34,606 nt of DNA from contig JAHHHA010000051.1 of assembly GCA_019359615.1 (NCBI GenBank), positions 1 to 34,606 on the forward strand, read 5' to 3'. Positions 16,868 to 25,839 of the stretch are shown here, one piece after another. The stretch comes from Cyanosarcina radialis HA8281-LM2. GTDB lineage: Bacteria; Cyanobacteriota; Cyanobacteriia; Cyanobacteriales; CCAP-1448. The notes under the pieces were generated by a model. The model ran no database searches. It was not told the DNA's origin and saw nothing but the letters and a program-made list of their open reading frames with translations. Numbering within the stretch: position 1 is the first letter of the stretch; each line of letters opens with the position of its first letter. The position numbers and the translations under genes are program-made.

Positions 16868-17362
16868 ATGACCAAAAAGTCAATAACTCTCTTAACAATT
16901 CTTGTCGGTTCTTTGCTGTTCGCGCCCCAATCTGCACCAGCCCAAGAAAGCAACAATTTACTGGATGCTCCACCTGAGAATATATCCAACTCAGACAACT
17001 ATCTTCAGGTGTTAAGTAATGCCCAAGGAATAGAGGGAGCTTATATTGGCTATGCCGCCGCCCCTAATCCTGCATATAAACCGATAAAGATAGCTTTTCA
17101 ACAAGCTTTGGCCGATAAGAACTCAAATTCCATTGGCGAACTCAGAGAATTGATGAACCAAGCATCTCCGGCCGGTCGTATCTACATTGCGGCTTTGATT
17201 CAGCGGTTAGATAAAACTGAAGGCGATCGCATTTTGACCGCTTTGCAATCCGACTCGTCAGTAGTGACGGAACGCAGCGGTTGTACTATCGGCGGACGCA
17301 CTGTAGGTGATTTAGCCACAGATTTATTGAAAAATGGCTCGATCGCGATCGCTCTGCCTTAA
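16868..17362 (+). CDS. Small secreted hypothetical protein
   Basis: The 164-residue protein has a clear signal peptide: basic MTKK, hydrophobic core SITLLTILVGSLLFA and a likely signal-peptidase site after APAQ-like residues near 25-26. The mature part is helical (KPIKIAFQQALADKNSNSIGELRELMNQ...YIAALIQRL). It ends with ERSGCTIGGRTVGDLATDLLKNG, which resembles the tail of small cyanobacterial periplasmic proteins. No family is recognised. ATG 16868 gives the signal peptide directly. Its stop shares the bases TTAA with the stop of the convergent gene downstream. Confidence 0.75.
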   Translation: MTKKSITLLTILVGSLLFAPQSAPAQESNNLLDAPPENISNSDNYLQVLSNAQGIEGAYIGYAAAPNPAYKPIKIAFQQALADKNSNSIGELRELMNQASPAGRIYIAALIQRLDKTEGDRILTALQSDSSVVTERSGCTIGGRTVGDLATDLLKNGSIAIALP

Positions 17363-18087
17363 CCTAGTCCTATACCTTCATTTTCTGAGATTAATAATTT
17401 CCCTTCGCCTTCATACATCCACACGTAACCCTCTCCCCCGCCCTTACCGAAATGACCTAATTTTCGGTAATCTTCGGCGATGCCCTTAGTAAATCCCTTA
17501 ACTAAATCGTAATCGGCGATCGCAATTTCACCTCTTCTGAGTTCGACGATTCTTGCTGGTGCGATCGTCCCAACTACCACCGTAGCTCTTTGGTTGGGTA
17601 AAGCGCGTAAAGTCACCCGCCAACCGCCATCGCCAGAGCCAACAACTTGGCGAAATTTCAATCTTCTAGTCCCAATTACTACATTATCAGAGCAAAATTG
17701 AAAGATATTATCGTCAAATTCCCATTGCTCGTTTTCTAACAAATCGATCGATGTATAGTGCAAGAAGTGACCTTTCGATTTTGGTTCGAGATAAACTTTG
17801 CCCGTGCCTCGATAAACTGGAGCGTTGTAATCTGTCTCGGTGCTTAATGCTATCCATAAATCTTTGAGGCGATTATCAGTTTTATAAACTCCATAAGTCA
17901 ATTGCCCCATACATCTATGTAAGGAGCCTTTTTGAATTATGGTTCCAGAGTTTTCTAACTGAATTTCTACTTGTTGGACAAAAGGAATATTCTTAGTAGG
18001 ATGAAACCATTTATTAGTTTCTTTATTAATATTATTTTGTAAATACCATAAATCTGTTGGTTCCAAAACTTTGACTTCGTGACGCAT
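17359..18087 (-). CDS. AIM24-like family protein
   Basis: The 242-residue beta-rich protein has no signal peptide. The block FVQQVEIQLENSGTIIQKGSLHRCMGQLTYGV and the later GTGKVYLEPKSKGHFLHY...WEFDDNIFQFCSDNVVIGTRR follow the AIM24 (DUF124) pattern of repeated strands with G-x-G-x-V-x-L. GGEGYVWMYEGEGKLLIS near the end fits the closing strands. AIM24-type proteins are widespread and poorly understood; the yeast member affects mitochondrial membrane organisation. The assignment is from pattern only. The stop overlaps the convergent neighbour by 4 nt, and it is monocistronic on its strand. Confidence 0.7.
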   Translation of the reverse strand: MRHEVKVLEPTDLWYLQNNINKETNKWFHPTKNIPFVQQVEIQLENSGTIIQKGSLHRCMGQLTYGVYKTDNRLKDLWIALSTETDYNAPVYRGTGKVYLEPKSKGHFLHYTSIDLLENEQWEFDDNIFQFCSDNVVIGTRRLKFRQVVGSGDGGWRVTLRALPNQRATVVVGTIAPARIVELRRGEIAIADYDLVKGFTKGIAEDYRKLGHFGKGGGEGYVWMYEGEGKLLISENEGIGLG

Positions 18088-18280
18088 GATTTTTGATTAG
18101 AAGTTTAGAAGAATTCTAACCTGGGAACAGTAACAATTGCCAATTTGCAATTAGCAATAATTGCCTCCGGCACGCTTCGCGAACGCAAAGTTTGAAGGTA
18201 CAAGCCTCTAAATTCAGTTTTTATGCCAAAATAAAAGGGATCGACACAAATCGTAACAAAACGCGATCGCCTTTGCCAGT

Positions 18281-18928
18281 ATGCAGCTTAGACCAAATCA
18301 ACGCCAGAAAATTGACGCATCTGACGACGCTGGATTTTACTCTTTTCCCCGCTTTGTCACCCACGTAGATCCGGGCTTTATTCAACAGCTAACCGATCTG
18401 TACCGCGATCGCCTTGGGCCTCATACTCGCATCCTCGATCTGATGAGCAGTTGGGTTTCTCATCTGCCAGCAGAAATGGAATTTGCCCACGTCGAAGGTC
18501 ATGGTATGAATGCTGAAGAATTAGCCAGCAACAAGCGACTGAACAGTTACTTCGTCCAAGATCTCAATCAAAATCCTAAATTACCTTTGGGCGATCGAGA
18601 TTTTGATGCCGTACTCAATACCGTTTCAGTTCAATACTTGCAATATCCAGAAGCTGTATTTGCGGAAATCTACCGCATCCTCAAGCCCGGTGGCACCGCC
18701 ATTATTAGCTTCTCCAACCGGATGTTTTTTGAAAAGGCAATTCAGGCATGGCGGGATGCTGCTGAAGCTAGCAGAATCGAGCTAGTGAAAGCTTACTTTC
18801 AATCGGTGTCGGGATTCACTTCGCCAGAGGTAATCGCTCGCCCTGCCAGAGCCGCTAATCTCTACCAATGGTTCGGCGGAGCTAGCGGCGATCCATTCTA
18901 TGCAGTAATTGCTAGTCGCCAAACTTGA
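18281..18928 (+). CDS. Class I SAM-dependent methyltransferase
   Basis: The 215-residue protein is of the Methyltransf_11 type. TRILDLMSSWVSHLP (about 46-60) takes the place of motif I but lacks the usual glycine-rich G-x-G. FDAVLNTVSVQYLQYPEAVFAEIYRILKPGGTAIISFSNRMF is a textbook motif IV-VI stretch. The degenerate first motif is characteristic of a conserved cyanobacterial/plastid subgroup whose substrate is unknown. ATG 18281 follows a HIP1 site. The gene appears to stand alone, with no partner that hints at a substrate. Confidence 0.85.
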   Translation: MQLRPNQRQKIDASDDAGFYSFPRFVTHVDPGFIQQLTDLYRDRLGPHTRILDLMSSWVSHLPAEMEFAHVEGHGMNAEELASNKRLNSYFVQDLNQNPKLPLGDRDFDAVLNTVSVQYLQYPEAVFAEIYRILKPGGTAIISFSNRMFFEKAIQAWRDAAEASRIELVKAYFQSVSGFTSPEVIARPARAANLYQWFGGASGDPFYAVIASRQT

Positions 18929-18960
18929 TTTCAGCAAACAACGGCTCGATCGCCGACGAT

Positions 18961-18990
18961 GTAGAGACGTTTCATGAAACGTCTTTACAG
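18961..18990. repeat. GTAGAGACGTTTCATGAAACGTCTTTAC palindromic repeat
   Basis: A near-perfect palindrome (GTAGAGACGTTTCAT / ATGAAACGTCTTTAC) begins 33 nt after the methyltransferase stop. Its core AGACGTT...AACGTCT is shared with the hairpin at 30755-30777. No T-run follows, so it is not an obvious terminator. It is a member of a common cyanobacterial intergenic family. The rest of the spacer up to 19196 shows no gene. Confidence 0.8.
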
Positions 18991-19196
18991 GTCTGATGGG
19001 GTCAAATCGGCGATCCGATTCCGATCGCTCTTGCTAGAATTGTCTGATTACACCTAACATACCGATCGACTAGACCGCCCGACAATAACCTCAGGAAAGG
19101 GTAAAATCCCCTAGTGTGGCGCAGTGACTCTGAGCTAGCATCCTGGAGTTATCGGTCTTTCCCATGACGATGCGTCTCCGCCGCCGAGGAGTTTTT

Positions 19197-20102
19197 ATGA
19201 ATCCTGCCGTGAATCGCTCCCCCCAATCGCCTCAACCCAAATCCCCAGAAAAACTGGTGCGCCCGACCAGGCCAGAGCCAGAGCCTATAGCTTCAACCCA
19301 AGCTAGCGAGCGCCAAGAGGCTCCGCCCGCTCCCGCTCCGCCTCCAGAGCAGGTCGCAGAAGAACCTAAAGCCAGACAACAGCCGATTCCGCCTCCTGGC
19401 GAGCCAATGCAGTATCGAGCTATAGGGCTAGTTCGAGGTCAATATCTGCCTTCAGCAGAGCAGTTTACCCAAGGTATGCTGTTAGCTGATGACGAAACCT
19501 TAATCGATAGCGTCCTCTTGGGTCGAGTCATGAGTTTGGTGAAAAATCATATAGATTTATCTCAACCTCATCTTTGGGTGGTCTATCCTCGCACCCGTAA
19601 GGAAGACGATAAATTGCACCTGCAAATCGTGGGAGTTTGGGAGCCAGAAACGCTCGATCGAGACAAAGCCGACGAAAGTAGCGACAGCGATCGAACTGAA
19701 GATGGTGAAGAGGCGATCGAAGACGGTTATTTTTCCATTCGGGGCGAGGTCGTCTATCAGTCGCCCCCAGATCGACAAATCGTCGTCAAAATCAGACAGT
19801 CATCTCGCCAGCAGTCAGAAAAAGCTAAGTTTTTCAAGCTTCATCTCCAATGTTCGATCGGCGATAAAATGCTCGGTCGCTTTTGGGATTTCCAAGTCTT
19901 GAGGCAAGATCGAGACTTGGTAGTTCGAGAAGGTAAAGATATTGGCTTCTTGCCCTTGAAGAAAAAGCCTAAGACCGCTTTCAGCAAGCGTCCGGTCGAT
20001 CGAAAGCCTCAATTGCCCAGACGAGACGATCGCCCCCCTATGCCAGCATCCCCCTCAGAGCGAAAACCGCTGCCCAAGCCGATCAAACGTCAAGGACTGT
20101 GA
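19197..20102 (+). CDS. Conserved cyanobacterial protein with proline-rich N-terminus
   Basis: ATG 19197 is preceded by GAGGAGTTTTT, a good ribosome-binding site, and gives 301 residues. An upstream ATG at 19164 would add an arginine-rich leader and is less likely. Residues 1-75 are proline/glutamate-rich and disordered. A folded region starts at PMQYRAIGLVRGQYLPSAEQFTQGMLLADD and contains HLWVVYPRTRKEDDKLHLQIVGVWEPE, an acidic insert (DESSDSDRTEDGEE), and FSIRGEVVYQSPPDRQIVVKIRQ. The tail is basic and proline-rich. The pattern is known to me only as an uncharacterised cyanobacterial family; function unknown. Confidence 0.8.
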   Translation: MNPAVNRSPQSPQPKSPEKLVRPTRPEPEPIASTQASERQEAPPAPAPPPEQVAEEPKARQQPIPPPGEPMQYRAIGLVRGQYLPSAEQFTQGMLLADDETLIDSVLLGRVMSLVKNHIDLSQPHLWVVYPRTRKEDDKLHLQIVGVWEPETLDRDKADESSDSDRTEDGEEAIEDGYFSIRGEVVYQSPPDRQIVVKIRQSSRQQSEKAKFFKLHLQCSIGDKMLGRFWDFQVLRQDRDLVVREGKDIGFLPLKKKPKTAFSKRPVDRKPQLPRRDDRPPMPASPSERKPLPKPIKRQGL

Positions 20103-20458
20103 AGTAAATATTGACCGAAACAATTGTCAATTCACAATGTTCGTTGCCAAGTGGTAATGCCCAACGGGTTTTGACACCCATTTTCTCGGTCGTACTCTTA
20201 TAAATGGAGTTAAGCTATAGGGGCAGGTCGATCCCCAAATGCTTGTGAGGTCACAATTTTATCCTCAGTCAAATCCGTTCGATCGTCGCTATGATGCTTT
20301 CAGCTAAAAATCGCTATCTATAGTCATTTAAAAGTGGTAAGCTGTTTTACATTTAACAAAGCATATTTTCAAGTCAACGATCGCACCTCCAAGTCTTCTC
20401 CCCTATCGCCGCTAAGGTTCCTCAATCGGAGTCAGAAATTAAGTCTATAGAGTCCAAC
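20103..20458. other. Leader/promoter region of the BY-kinase gene, no gene seen
   Basis: This 356-bp spacer shows no coding frame of note. It probably contains the promoter of the downstream tyrosine kinase gene, but I could not pick a reliable -10 or operator. It is AT-rich around 20320-20370 (TTTAAAAGTGG...TTTTACATTTAAC). Confidence 0.35.
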
Positions 20459-22729
20459 ATGAACGATCGCCAAAACTCTTCCTCCTCGCTTCCGGTCAAT
20501 GTAGCTCGATCGACTGAGAGCGACGAAGGTGGATTGAATTTAGGACAATTTCTGGCAGCAATCCGTCGCCGCTGGTTTCTAATCGTAGGCATCACCACTG
20601 TAGTAGCAGCAGGAGCGTTGTGGAAGGCGCTGACCGATACTCCCGTGCATCTAGGCAGCTTCCAGATTTTAACCGAACCCGTGACGGGCGAAGAGCGAGT
20701 CACATCTTCAGTATCTCAAACTATAGGCAGAGAGGACAAACCGCCAACTATAGTGCTAGACGAAACTAAGTTACAGGTTTTACAAAGCCACAAATTGTTA
20801 TTTCCAGTTTTTCAAAAGCTGCAAGCTCAATACCCCACGATTAGTTATAACTCAATTATTTCTAATTTAGATATTCAAGCTGCTGGTAAAAACACTAATG
20901 TTTTAGAAGTTTCTTATCAAGATGCTAATCGAGATCTAGTTTTGGATGTCTTAAGTTTAGTTAAAGATGCTTATTTAAGCTATAGCGGTGAAGAGCGGCA
21001 AAAAGATGTCACTGATGGCATCAAATTTGTGGACGAGCAATTGCCTCAATTAAGAACGCAAGTTGAGGTTCAACAACTGCGCTTGCAAAAATTGCGGCAG
21101 CAGTATAACTTAGTCGATCCGCCAACTAAGGCTCAAGAACTAACGGTGCAAATTAATGCTTTTCGGCAACAACAGCTAGATACTAGATTGCAACTAGATC
21201 AGGCGATCTCCCGTTATAACGACTTGCAAAGAGAGCTAGCTAAAAAGCCAGGAGAAGCAGCAGCAGCGGTAGCTTTAAGAGATAATCCCCGCTATCAAAG
21301 AATCTTAGACCAAATTCAAGAGATCGATCGGCAAATCGCTCAAGAGTCGAGCCGCTTTGAGCGTGGTAATCCCATCATTGAGAATTTACAACAGCAGCGA
21401 CAAAATTTGTTGCCTTTGTTGCTGCAAGAACAGCAGCGAGTGCAACAAGAAATGCTGGGCGGTATCCAAGAATTGCAAGAACGATATCAAACTCTGAATC
21501 AAAATATTGCGATCTTAGACGGACAATTAAAACAGTTGCCAGCTATCAGTCGCAATTACGATGCGATCCAACAGGAATTACAAATTGCTGCTGCGAACTT
21601 GAATCAGTTTTTAGCCAACCGAGAAGCATTGCGAATTGAAGAGGCCCAAAAACAAGTACCTTGGCAATTAATTGCACCTCCAGCCCTCAATTCTCCGATC
21701 GATCTTCTAGGTTTTCCGGTTAATGTTAAAAACTATTTAGCTGTAGGGACTTTGTTAGGGCTACTGTTGGGAACTGCTGTGGCTTTAGTGGTAGATAAAC
21801 TCAGCAATGTCTTGTACACCCTAAAAGAAGTTAAAAGCATTACCAGACTGCCCCTGTTAGGAGTAATTCCGTGGGACAGAGATCTCAAAGAACTAGCGCC
21901 AGCGGCGAACGTACCGACTTTAGTGGAGCAATCGGGGCATAATTTTGGGCTGTTAAGTACCGATCAACCTCAAGATTACAAGGCGACTCCCTTTTTTGAA
22001 GCTTTCCGCTTTCTTTACACTAATATCCGCTTGCTCGGTTCTGACGATCCTATAGGTTCGTTGATTATCAGTTCGCCTACCGCTGGAGATGGCAAATCTA
22101 CGATCTCGGCTCACTTAGCCCAATCAGCAGCCGTAATGGGGCAGCGAGTGTTACTAGTCGATACCGATTTGCGTCGTCCTAGCGTTCACGATCGCTTGGG
22201 AGTCAGCAATATGCAGGGATTGACCGATGTGATTTCCAACAACTTAGATTACAACAACCTGATTCAGCGATCGCCTTTAGAAGACAATTTGTTCGTGTTG
22301 ACGGCAGGGATGATGCCACCAGATCCGATCAGGTTGCTGGCTTCGGAGAAGATGAGAGAGTTGATGTCAAAGCTGCAAGCAGATTTTGACTTGGTAATTT
22401 ACGATACGCCCCCTCTGTTGGAATGCGCTGATGCTTATTTACTCGCTCCTCACACGAATGGCATCGTGTTAGTTACGGCTTTAGGCAAGCTCAAGCGCAA
22501 TATTCTCGAAGAAGTCATAGAAGATTTCAAAACTAAAGGATCTGGCGCTCAAATTTTAGGGTTAGTGGCAAATAGAGCTAAAGGTTCGGCGGTAACGCCT
22601 TCTGGCTATCAGCGCCGAGGATATGCCTCAGACACTCGCCCGCAAAAGCAAATAGATTACTCTCGCTCCATCAACGCTTTAACCAGTTTAGATATGGCTT
22701 CAACTTCTGGCAGGGATAAAAGACGCTAG
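20459..22729 (+). CDS. Wzz-type polysaccharide co-polymerase fused to a BY-kinase
   Basis: The 756-residue inner-membrane protein controls export or chain length of exopolysaccharide. It has an N-terminal Wzz segment with a transmembrane helix (RRRWFLIVGITTVVAAGALW, about 36-55), a long periplasmic coiled-coil region (about 180-390, rich in Gln and Leu) and a second transmembrane helix (about 425-445, NYLAVGTLLGLLLGTAVALVV). The cytoplasmic tyrosine-kinase domain shows Walker A SPTAGDGKST (539-548), Walker A' LLVDTDLRRP (565-574) and Walker B LVIYDTPP (645-652). The C-terminal tail has spaced tyrosines (GYQRRGYASD...DYSRS) as the likely autophosphorylation cluster. No other polysaccharide genes are adjacent. 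Confidence 0.95.
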   Translation: MNDRQNSSSSLPVNVARSTESDEGGLNLGQFLAAIRRRWFLIVGITTVVAAGALWKALTDTPVHLGSFQILTEPVTGEERVTSSVSQTIGREDKPPTIVLDETKLQVLQSHKLLFPVFQKLQAQYPTISYNSIISNLDIQAAGKNTNVLEVSYQDANRDLVLDVLSLVKDAYLSYSGEERQKDVTDGIKFVDEQLPQLRTQVEVQQLRLQKLRQQYNLVDPPTKAQELTVQINAFRQQQLDTRLQLDQAISRYNDLQRELAKKPGEAAAAVALRDNPRYQRILDQIQEIDRQIAQESSRFERGNPIIENLQQQRQNLLPLLLQEQQRVQQEMLGGIQELQERYQTLNQNIAILDGQLKQLPAISRNYDAIQQELQIAAANLNQFLANREALRIEEAQKQVPWQLIAPPALNSPIDLLGFPVNVKNYLAVGTLLGLLLGTAVALVVDKLSNVLYTLKEVKSITRLPLLGVIPWDRDLKELAPAANVPTLVEQSGHNFGLLSTDQPQDYKATPFFEAFRFLYTNIRLLGSDDPIGSLIISSPTAGDGKSTISAHLAQSAAVMGQRVLLVDTDLRRPSVHDRLGVSNMQGLTDVISNNLDYNNLIQRSPLEDNLFVLTAGMMPPDPIRLLASEKMRELMSKLQADFDLVIYDTPPLLECADAYLLAPHTNGIVLVTALGKLKRNILEEVIEDFKTKGSGAQILGLVANRAKGSAVTPSGYQRRGYASDTRPQKQIDYSRSINALTSLDMASTSGRDKRR

Positions 22730-22734
22730 TACCG

Positions 22735-23125
22735 CTGCGTAGCAGTCAAAAGTCAACGCTTCAACAAGCTCAGCTACCAAGTCAAAAGTCAAAAGTCAAA
22801 AAGCGGATGCAAGTCGCGGCGAGGTTCCCATCTCCTAGCGGAGATGCTAGCCCTTCCAGGGCGGCTACGCCAACGCTTACCGTCAGGTCGTCCGCAGGAC
22901 TTACGCCATGCAGCTTGCACCAAGCAGCGGAGGCGCTGAAGCAAGGAGGTTTCCTCAATCATGCCAAGCGCACCAAGCAGTCTACGCCATCAGCGCATCT
23001 GCGATTTGTCATGGTAGGTGGATTTCCGCCGCAATGCACTAGTTATGTGAGATTTACAAAACCGTTTTTCCCTGAAGGGGCCTCCGGCTCCCCTCTCCCA
23101 AGGGAGAGGGGTTGGGGGTGAGGGC
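22735..23125. repeat. Spacer built of dispersed repeats
   Basis: The 22730-23241 gap is largely repeat-derived. It has tandem AGTCAAA units (22744-22802). Motifs such as GGCGGCTACGCCAACGCTTACCG, TCCGCAGGACTTACGCC, AAGCAGCGGAGGCGCTGAAG and CAAGGAGGTTTCCTC follow. It ends with a perfect hairpin, CCCCTCTCCC-AA-GGGAGAGGGG (23090-23111), within the GGCCTCCGGCTCCCC...GTTGGGGGTGAGGG motif. A 104-codon open frame across it is a by-product of these GC-rich repeats. Nothing gene-like is left apart from the AT-rich leader (about 23150-23241) of the next gene. Confidence 0.8.
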
Positions 23126-23241
23126 AGCAATGGATGGTATGAGAACCGGATTTGGTATTAACTAATTAGGGGTTTGTGTATTTTTATTAAGATTTATGAC
23201 ATAATTTATCTTAGGTATATTTACAGATTTTAGTTAATTGA

Positions 23242-23940
23242 ATGACTTGGAGCAATTTTTCTCAACCACTGCTAAGCGAAAAACAAGAAGCTCTCGATTT
23301 TCAGGATTTACAAGGCATTTGGCACATTAATTGGAAAATTAGCGATCTAACTCTATATTCAGGCTCGTATACTCGCGTAGACCAAGTATTCATCATTTGG
23401 GGACTGATAGCCACCACTATCTTTACTATCGCTCAATTTCTACCTATTAGCTGGACAACGCAAGCAATTTTCTGGACGGCGCTTACCCTGGTCGGTACGG
23501 CGAGCGCGATCGCCTTGACTTGGTTTTGGGTAAGTGTAGAGCGGCTGCGCTGGGTCATCTATGGCTGGACGATTTTGATGCTATCAGGTCTGGCTCTAAC
23601 TGATGGGGGAATTTTCTTCGGCTGGGGCGAGGTTTTGCTCAATTTGTGTCCGCTGTGGCTGGGACTAAGCGCTGTTGGCTACTTATTTACTGGCGTAGGG
23701 GTGCGATCGCGTGCTTTGCTTTTGGTGGGAAGCTTACACCTCCTGGGCATAGTGTTTTTACCTTATGTCGCTCCTTGGCAATTTCTGACTACTGGTGGCT
23801 TGATGGGTTTGAGCTTGTTGCTGTTAGCTCAGATGCAGTGGGATATGCGATCGCCAATTGCCTACGATCTGTTGACCCCAGAACAAAAGCAGTTTAACCA
23901 ACAGCAACACCAAAAGCGGCAGTTGTTGGATAATGTGTGA
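23242..23940 (+). CDS. Hypothetical multi-pass membrane protein
   Basis: The 232-residue protein starts with a soluble stretch (LQGIWHINWKISDLTLYSGSYTRVDQ) and then has about six hydrophobic helices: IIWGLIATTIFTIAQFL, AIFWTALTLVGTASAIALTWFWV, WVIYGWTILMLSGLAL, LNLCPLWLGLSAVGYLF, ALLLVGSLHLLGIVFL and LTTGGLMGLSLLLLAQM. It ends in a Gln-rich tail. The layout suggests an inner- or thylakoid-membrane protein. No active-site motif or known family is apparent. The start at 23242 follows an AT-rich leader. Confidence 0.75.
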   Translation: MTWSNFSQPLLSEKQEALDFQDLQGIWHINWKISDLTLYSGSYTRVDQVFIIWGLIATTIFTIAQFLPISWTTQAIFWTALTLVGTASAIALTWFWVSVERLRWVIYGWTILMLSGLALTDGGIFFGWGEVLLNLCPLWLGLSAVGYLFTGVGVRSRALLLVGSLHLLGIVFLPYVAPWQFLTTGGLMGLSLLLLAQMQWDMRSPIAYDLLTPEQKQFNQQQHQKRQLLDNV

Positions 23941-24505
23941 CTTCTCCCGATGCTGATGCTACGCATACAGTGCGGGACTTCCCGCCTAATAGTTAAATTT
24001 TTCTGTCAAAACCAGCACCTTTTCGGATGTGCGTCAATACTGAAAGTAAGCAACATCTATTTGATATATGTGGCTCGACCAAAACAGAGATTTTGCTGTT
24101 TGTCCTGTGAATTGCCACCCGAAGGAGAACGGTGTCAAGGTAGCAAGTGGTCTGGAATAACAAAAGCTATAAGCAAACAAGCTATAACGCCCGGTTGAGT
24201 TTCAGTTTTAGTGGTGTAGGGTTTTTACCGTTTCCCCTACTCTGCGACCGCTGAAGGGATTGTGAAACCATCCACCAGAACAGTCTGAGGCGCTCGACAC
24301 GTTATCAATCGACTCTTAACCGGGTTCTCTTTCTTGAGGCGGAAGAGTACGATCTTACCCGTCAAAGCGGCGGATCGCCAGAAATTATCAATGCAGTTCT
24401 AGAACTGCCCATTAGTTTAAAGTCCAGTAAGGAGCGATCGCACCCCAATGAATTCTGACAAAAAAGGGCGATCGCTCCGCTCTCGTGTGGCAAAAAACTT
24501 CCCAT
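23941..24505. other. Gene-poor stretch with a possible gene remnant
   Basis: This 565-bp stretch has no recognisable gene. A coding-like open frame without a start codon runs from 24255 to TGA 24456-24458 on the plus strand (…RYQSTLNRVLFLEAEEYDL…SPEIINAVLELPISL). It could be the eroded end of a gene. The left part (23950-24200) carries ordinary AT-balanced sequence with GTGCGGGACTTCCCGC, a small palindrome, at about 23970-23985. HIP1 sites lie at 24435 and 24468. Confidence 0.4.
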
Positions 24506-25567
24506 TTAGGGATAAAAACTCAACTGCGGCAATCCCAATGTTTCTTGCCAACCCATCATCAAGTTGAAACATTGGACTGCTTGTCCGGCTTGTCCTTTGA
24601 TTAAGTTATCGATCGCTGACATGACAATTATCCGGTTAGTGCGCGGATCGACTTCAATGCCGATATAGCAAAGATTAGTCCCGGCAGCCCATTTAGTTTG
24701 AGGGTAGATACCACTGGGCAAGATTTTGACAAACGGAGAAGAGCGATAAAACGCGCTGTAAATCGTAATTAAATCTTCTCGAACTAGCCCTGGATCGCTC
24801 AACGTCGCGTAAACAGTCGAAAGAATCCCGCGCACGATCGGAATTAGGTGAGGAGTAAACTGCACTCTGACATCGTATCCAGCCAACTCGCTACAGATTT
24901 GCTCGATTTCTGGAGTATGTCGGTGACGAGCAACGCCATAGGCAGCTAAAGAGTTATCGGCTTCAGCCAGCAGCAAGTTAGTTTTTGCCTGCCTGCCAGC
25001 CCCAGAAGTACCAGATTTAGCGTCGATAATGGTGGTTTCGGGTAAGATTAACCCTTGCTTGAGCAGGGGCAACAAAGCCAACAAGCTAGCCGTACAGTAG
25101 CAGCCAGGGCAACCTACTAAGGAAGCAGCAGCAATGCGATCGCGATAAAGTTCTGGCAATCCGTAAACGGCAGTGGCAGCAATTTCTCGATCGCTGCGCT
25201 CTTTACCATACCAATCGCTATAGGTTTCTAGATTACTAAACCGATAGTCGGCAGATAAATCTAAGACCTTACAACCCTTCGCCAGCAACGTCGGTGTCAT
25301 GTCGCACGCCAAACCATTGGGCAAAGAGAGAAATACTACCTGACAGCGAGCGGCGATTTTTTCTAAATCGATCGACTCGACGACCAAATTTACCCGATCC
25401 GTTACGTGGGGATATATATCAGAAAAAGGCTTGCCCGCACTGCTTTCGCCCCCTAAATAAGCAATTTCTACCTCTGGGCGATCGATTAACAGTCTAATCA
25501 ATTGCACGCCGCCGTAACCTGAGGCCCCAACAATCCCAATCGGTACGCTCTCTTGTTTGCTCATCAT
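24506..25567 (-). CDS. argC: N-acetyl-gamma-glutamyl-phosphate reductase
   Basis: Third step of arginine synthesis: NADPH-dependent reduction of N-acetylglutamyl phosphate to the semialdehyde. The 353-residue length is normal. The NADP loop [10 protein letters not shown] is at 11-20. The catalytic cysteine is C156 in GCPGCYCT, and [18 protein letters not shown] and [10 protein letters not shown] are standard conserved blocks. The ATG ATG pair at 25567/25564 is preceded by GGGAGAAAG, a usable ribosome-binding site, so either start is possible. It is not linked to other arg genes here, but carB, which shares the arginine pathway, lies in the same window. The 257-bp upstream region holds its promoter and no gene I can support. 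Confidence 0.97.
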   Translation of the reverse strand: MMSKQESVPIGIVGASGYGGVQLIRLLIDRPEVEIAYLGGESSAGKPFSDIYPHVTDRVNLVVESIDLEKIAARCQVVFLSLPNGLACDMTPTLLAKGCKVLDLSADYRFSNLETYSDWYGKERSDREIAATAVYGLPELYRDRIAAASLVGCPGCYCTASLLALLPLLKQGLILPETTIIDAKSGTSGAGRQAKTNLLLAEADNSLAAYGVARHRHTPEIEQICSELAGYDVRVQFTPHLIPIVRGILSTVYATLSDPGLVREDLITIYSAFYRSSPFVKILPSGIYPQTKWAAGTNLCYIGIEVDPRTNRIIVMSAIDNLIKGQAGQAVQCFNLMMGWQETLGLPQLSFYP

Positions 25568-25839
25568 CTTTCTCCCTGATTTCGCGATAGCACCCAGCCA
25601 TCAGCTATATTTTTCAGCTTTGGCTGCATTTTAGGCTCGAAACTACAATCTCGCAGTAGGAATTTTGAACGCCGCTCTGAAAATACTAAACCAACGATAT
25701 TTGGTGCTGTTAGAGCCAAATATCTCAACAAAGCCAAAATATTTGCGATCGAGGCCAAATCAATGTTATACCATTGCCTTAAATATTTTCGTGTCCAAAT
25801 TGCGATCGACAATCGCTATCTCGAATGAGGAAACTGAAA

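Noticed and set aside
23090-23111. Perfect hairpin CCCCTCTCCC-AA-GGGAGAGGGG as a terminator
   Set aside because: No T-run follows on either strand and it is part of a known-style dispersed repeat, so termination is not supported.
22807-23121. A 104-codon plus-strand open frame
   Set aside because: The sequence is made of dispersed repeats, and the product is low-complexity with no homology pattern.
23950-24198. An 82-codon plus-strand open frame after the membrane protein
   Set aside because: Cysteine-rich, low-quality translation with no family features; includes a small palindrome.
25564-25812. An 82-codon minus-strand open frame directly upstream of argC
   Set aside because: No family features and competing open frames on both strands; more likely the argC promoter region.
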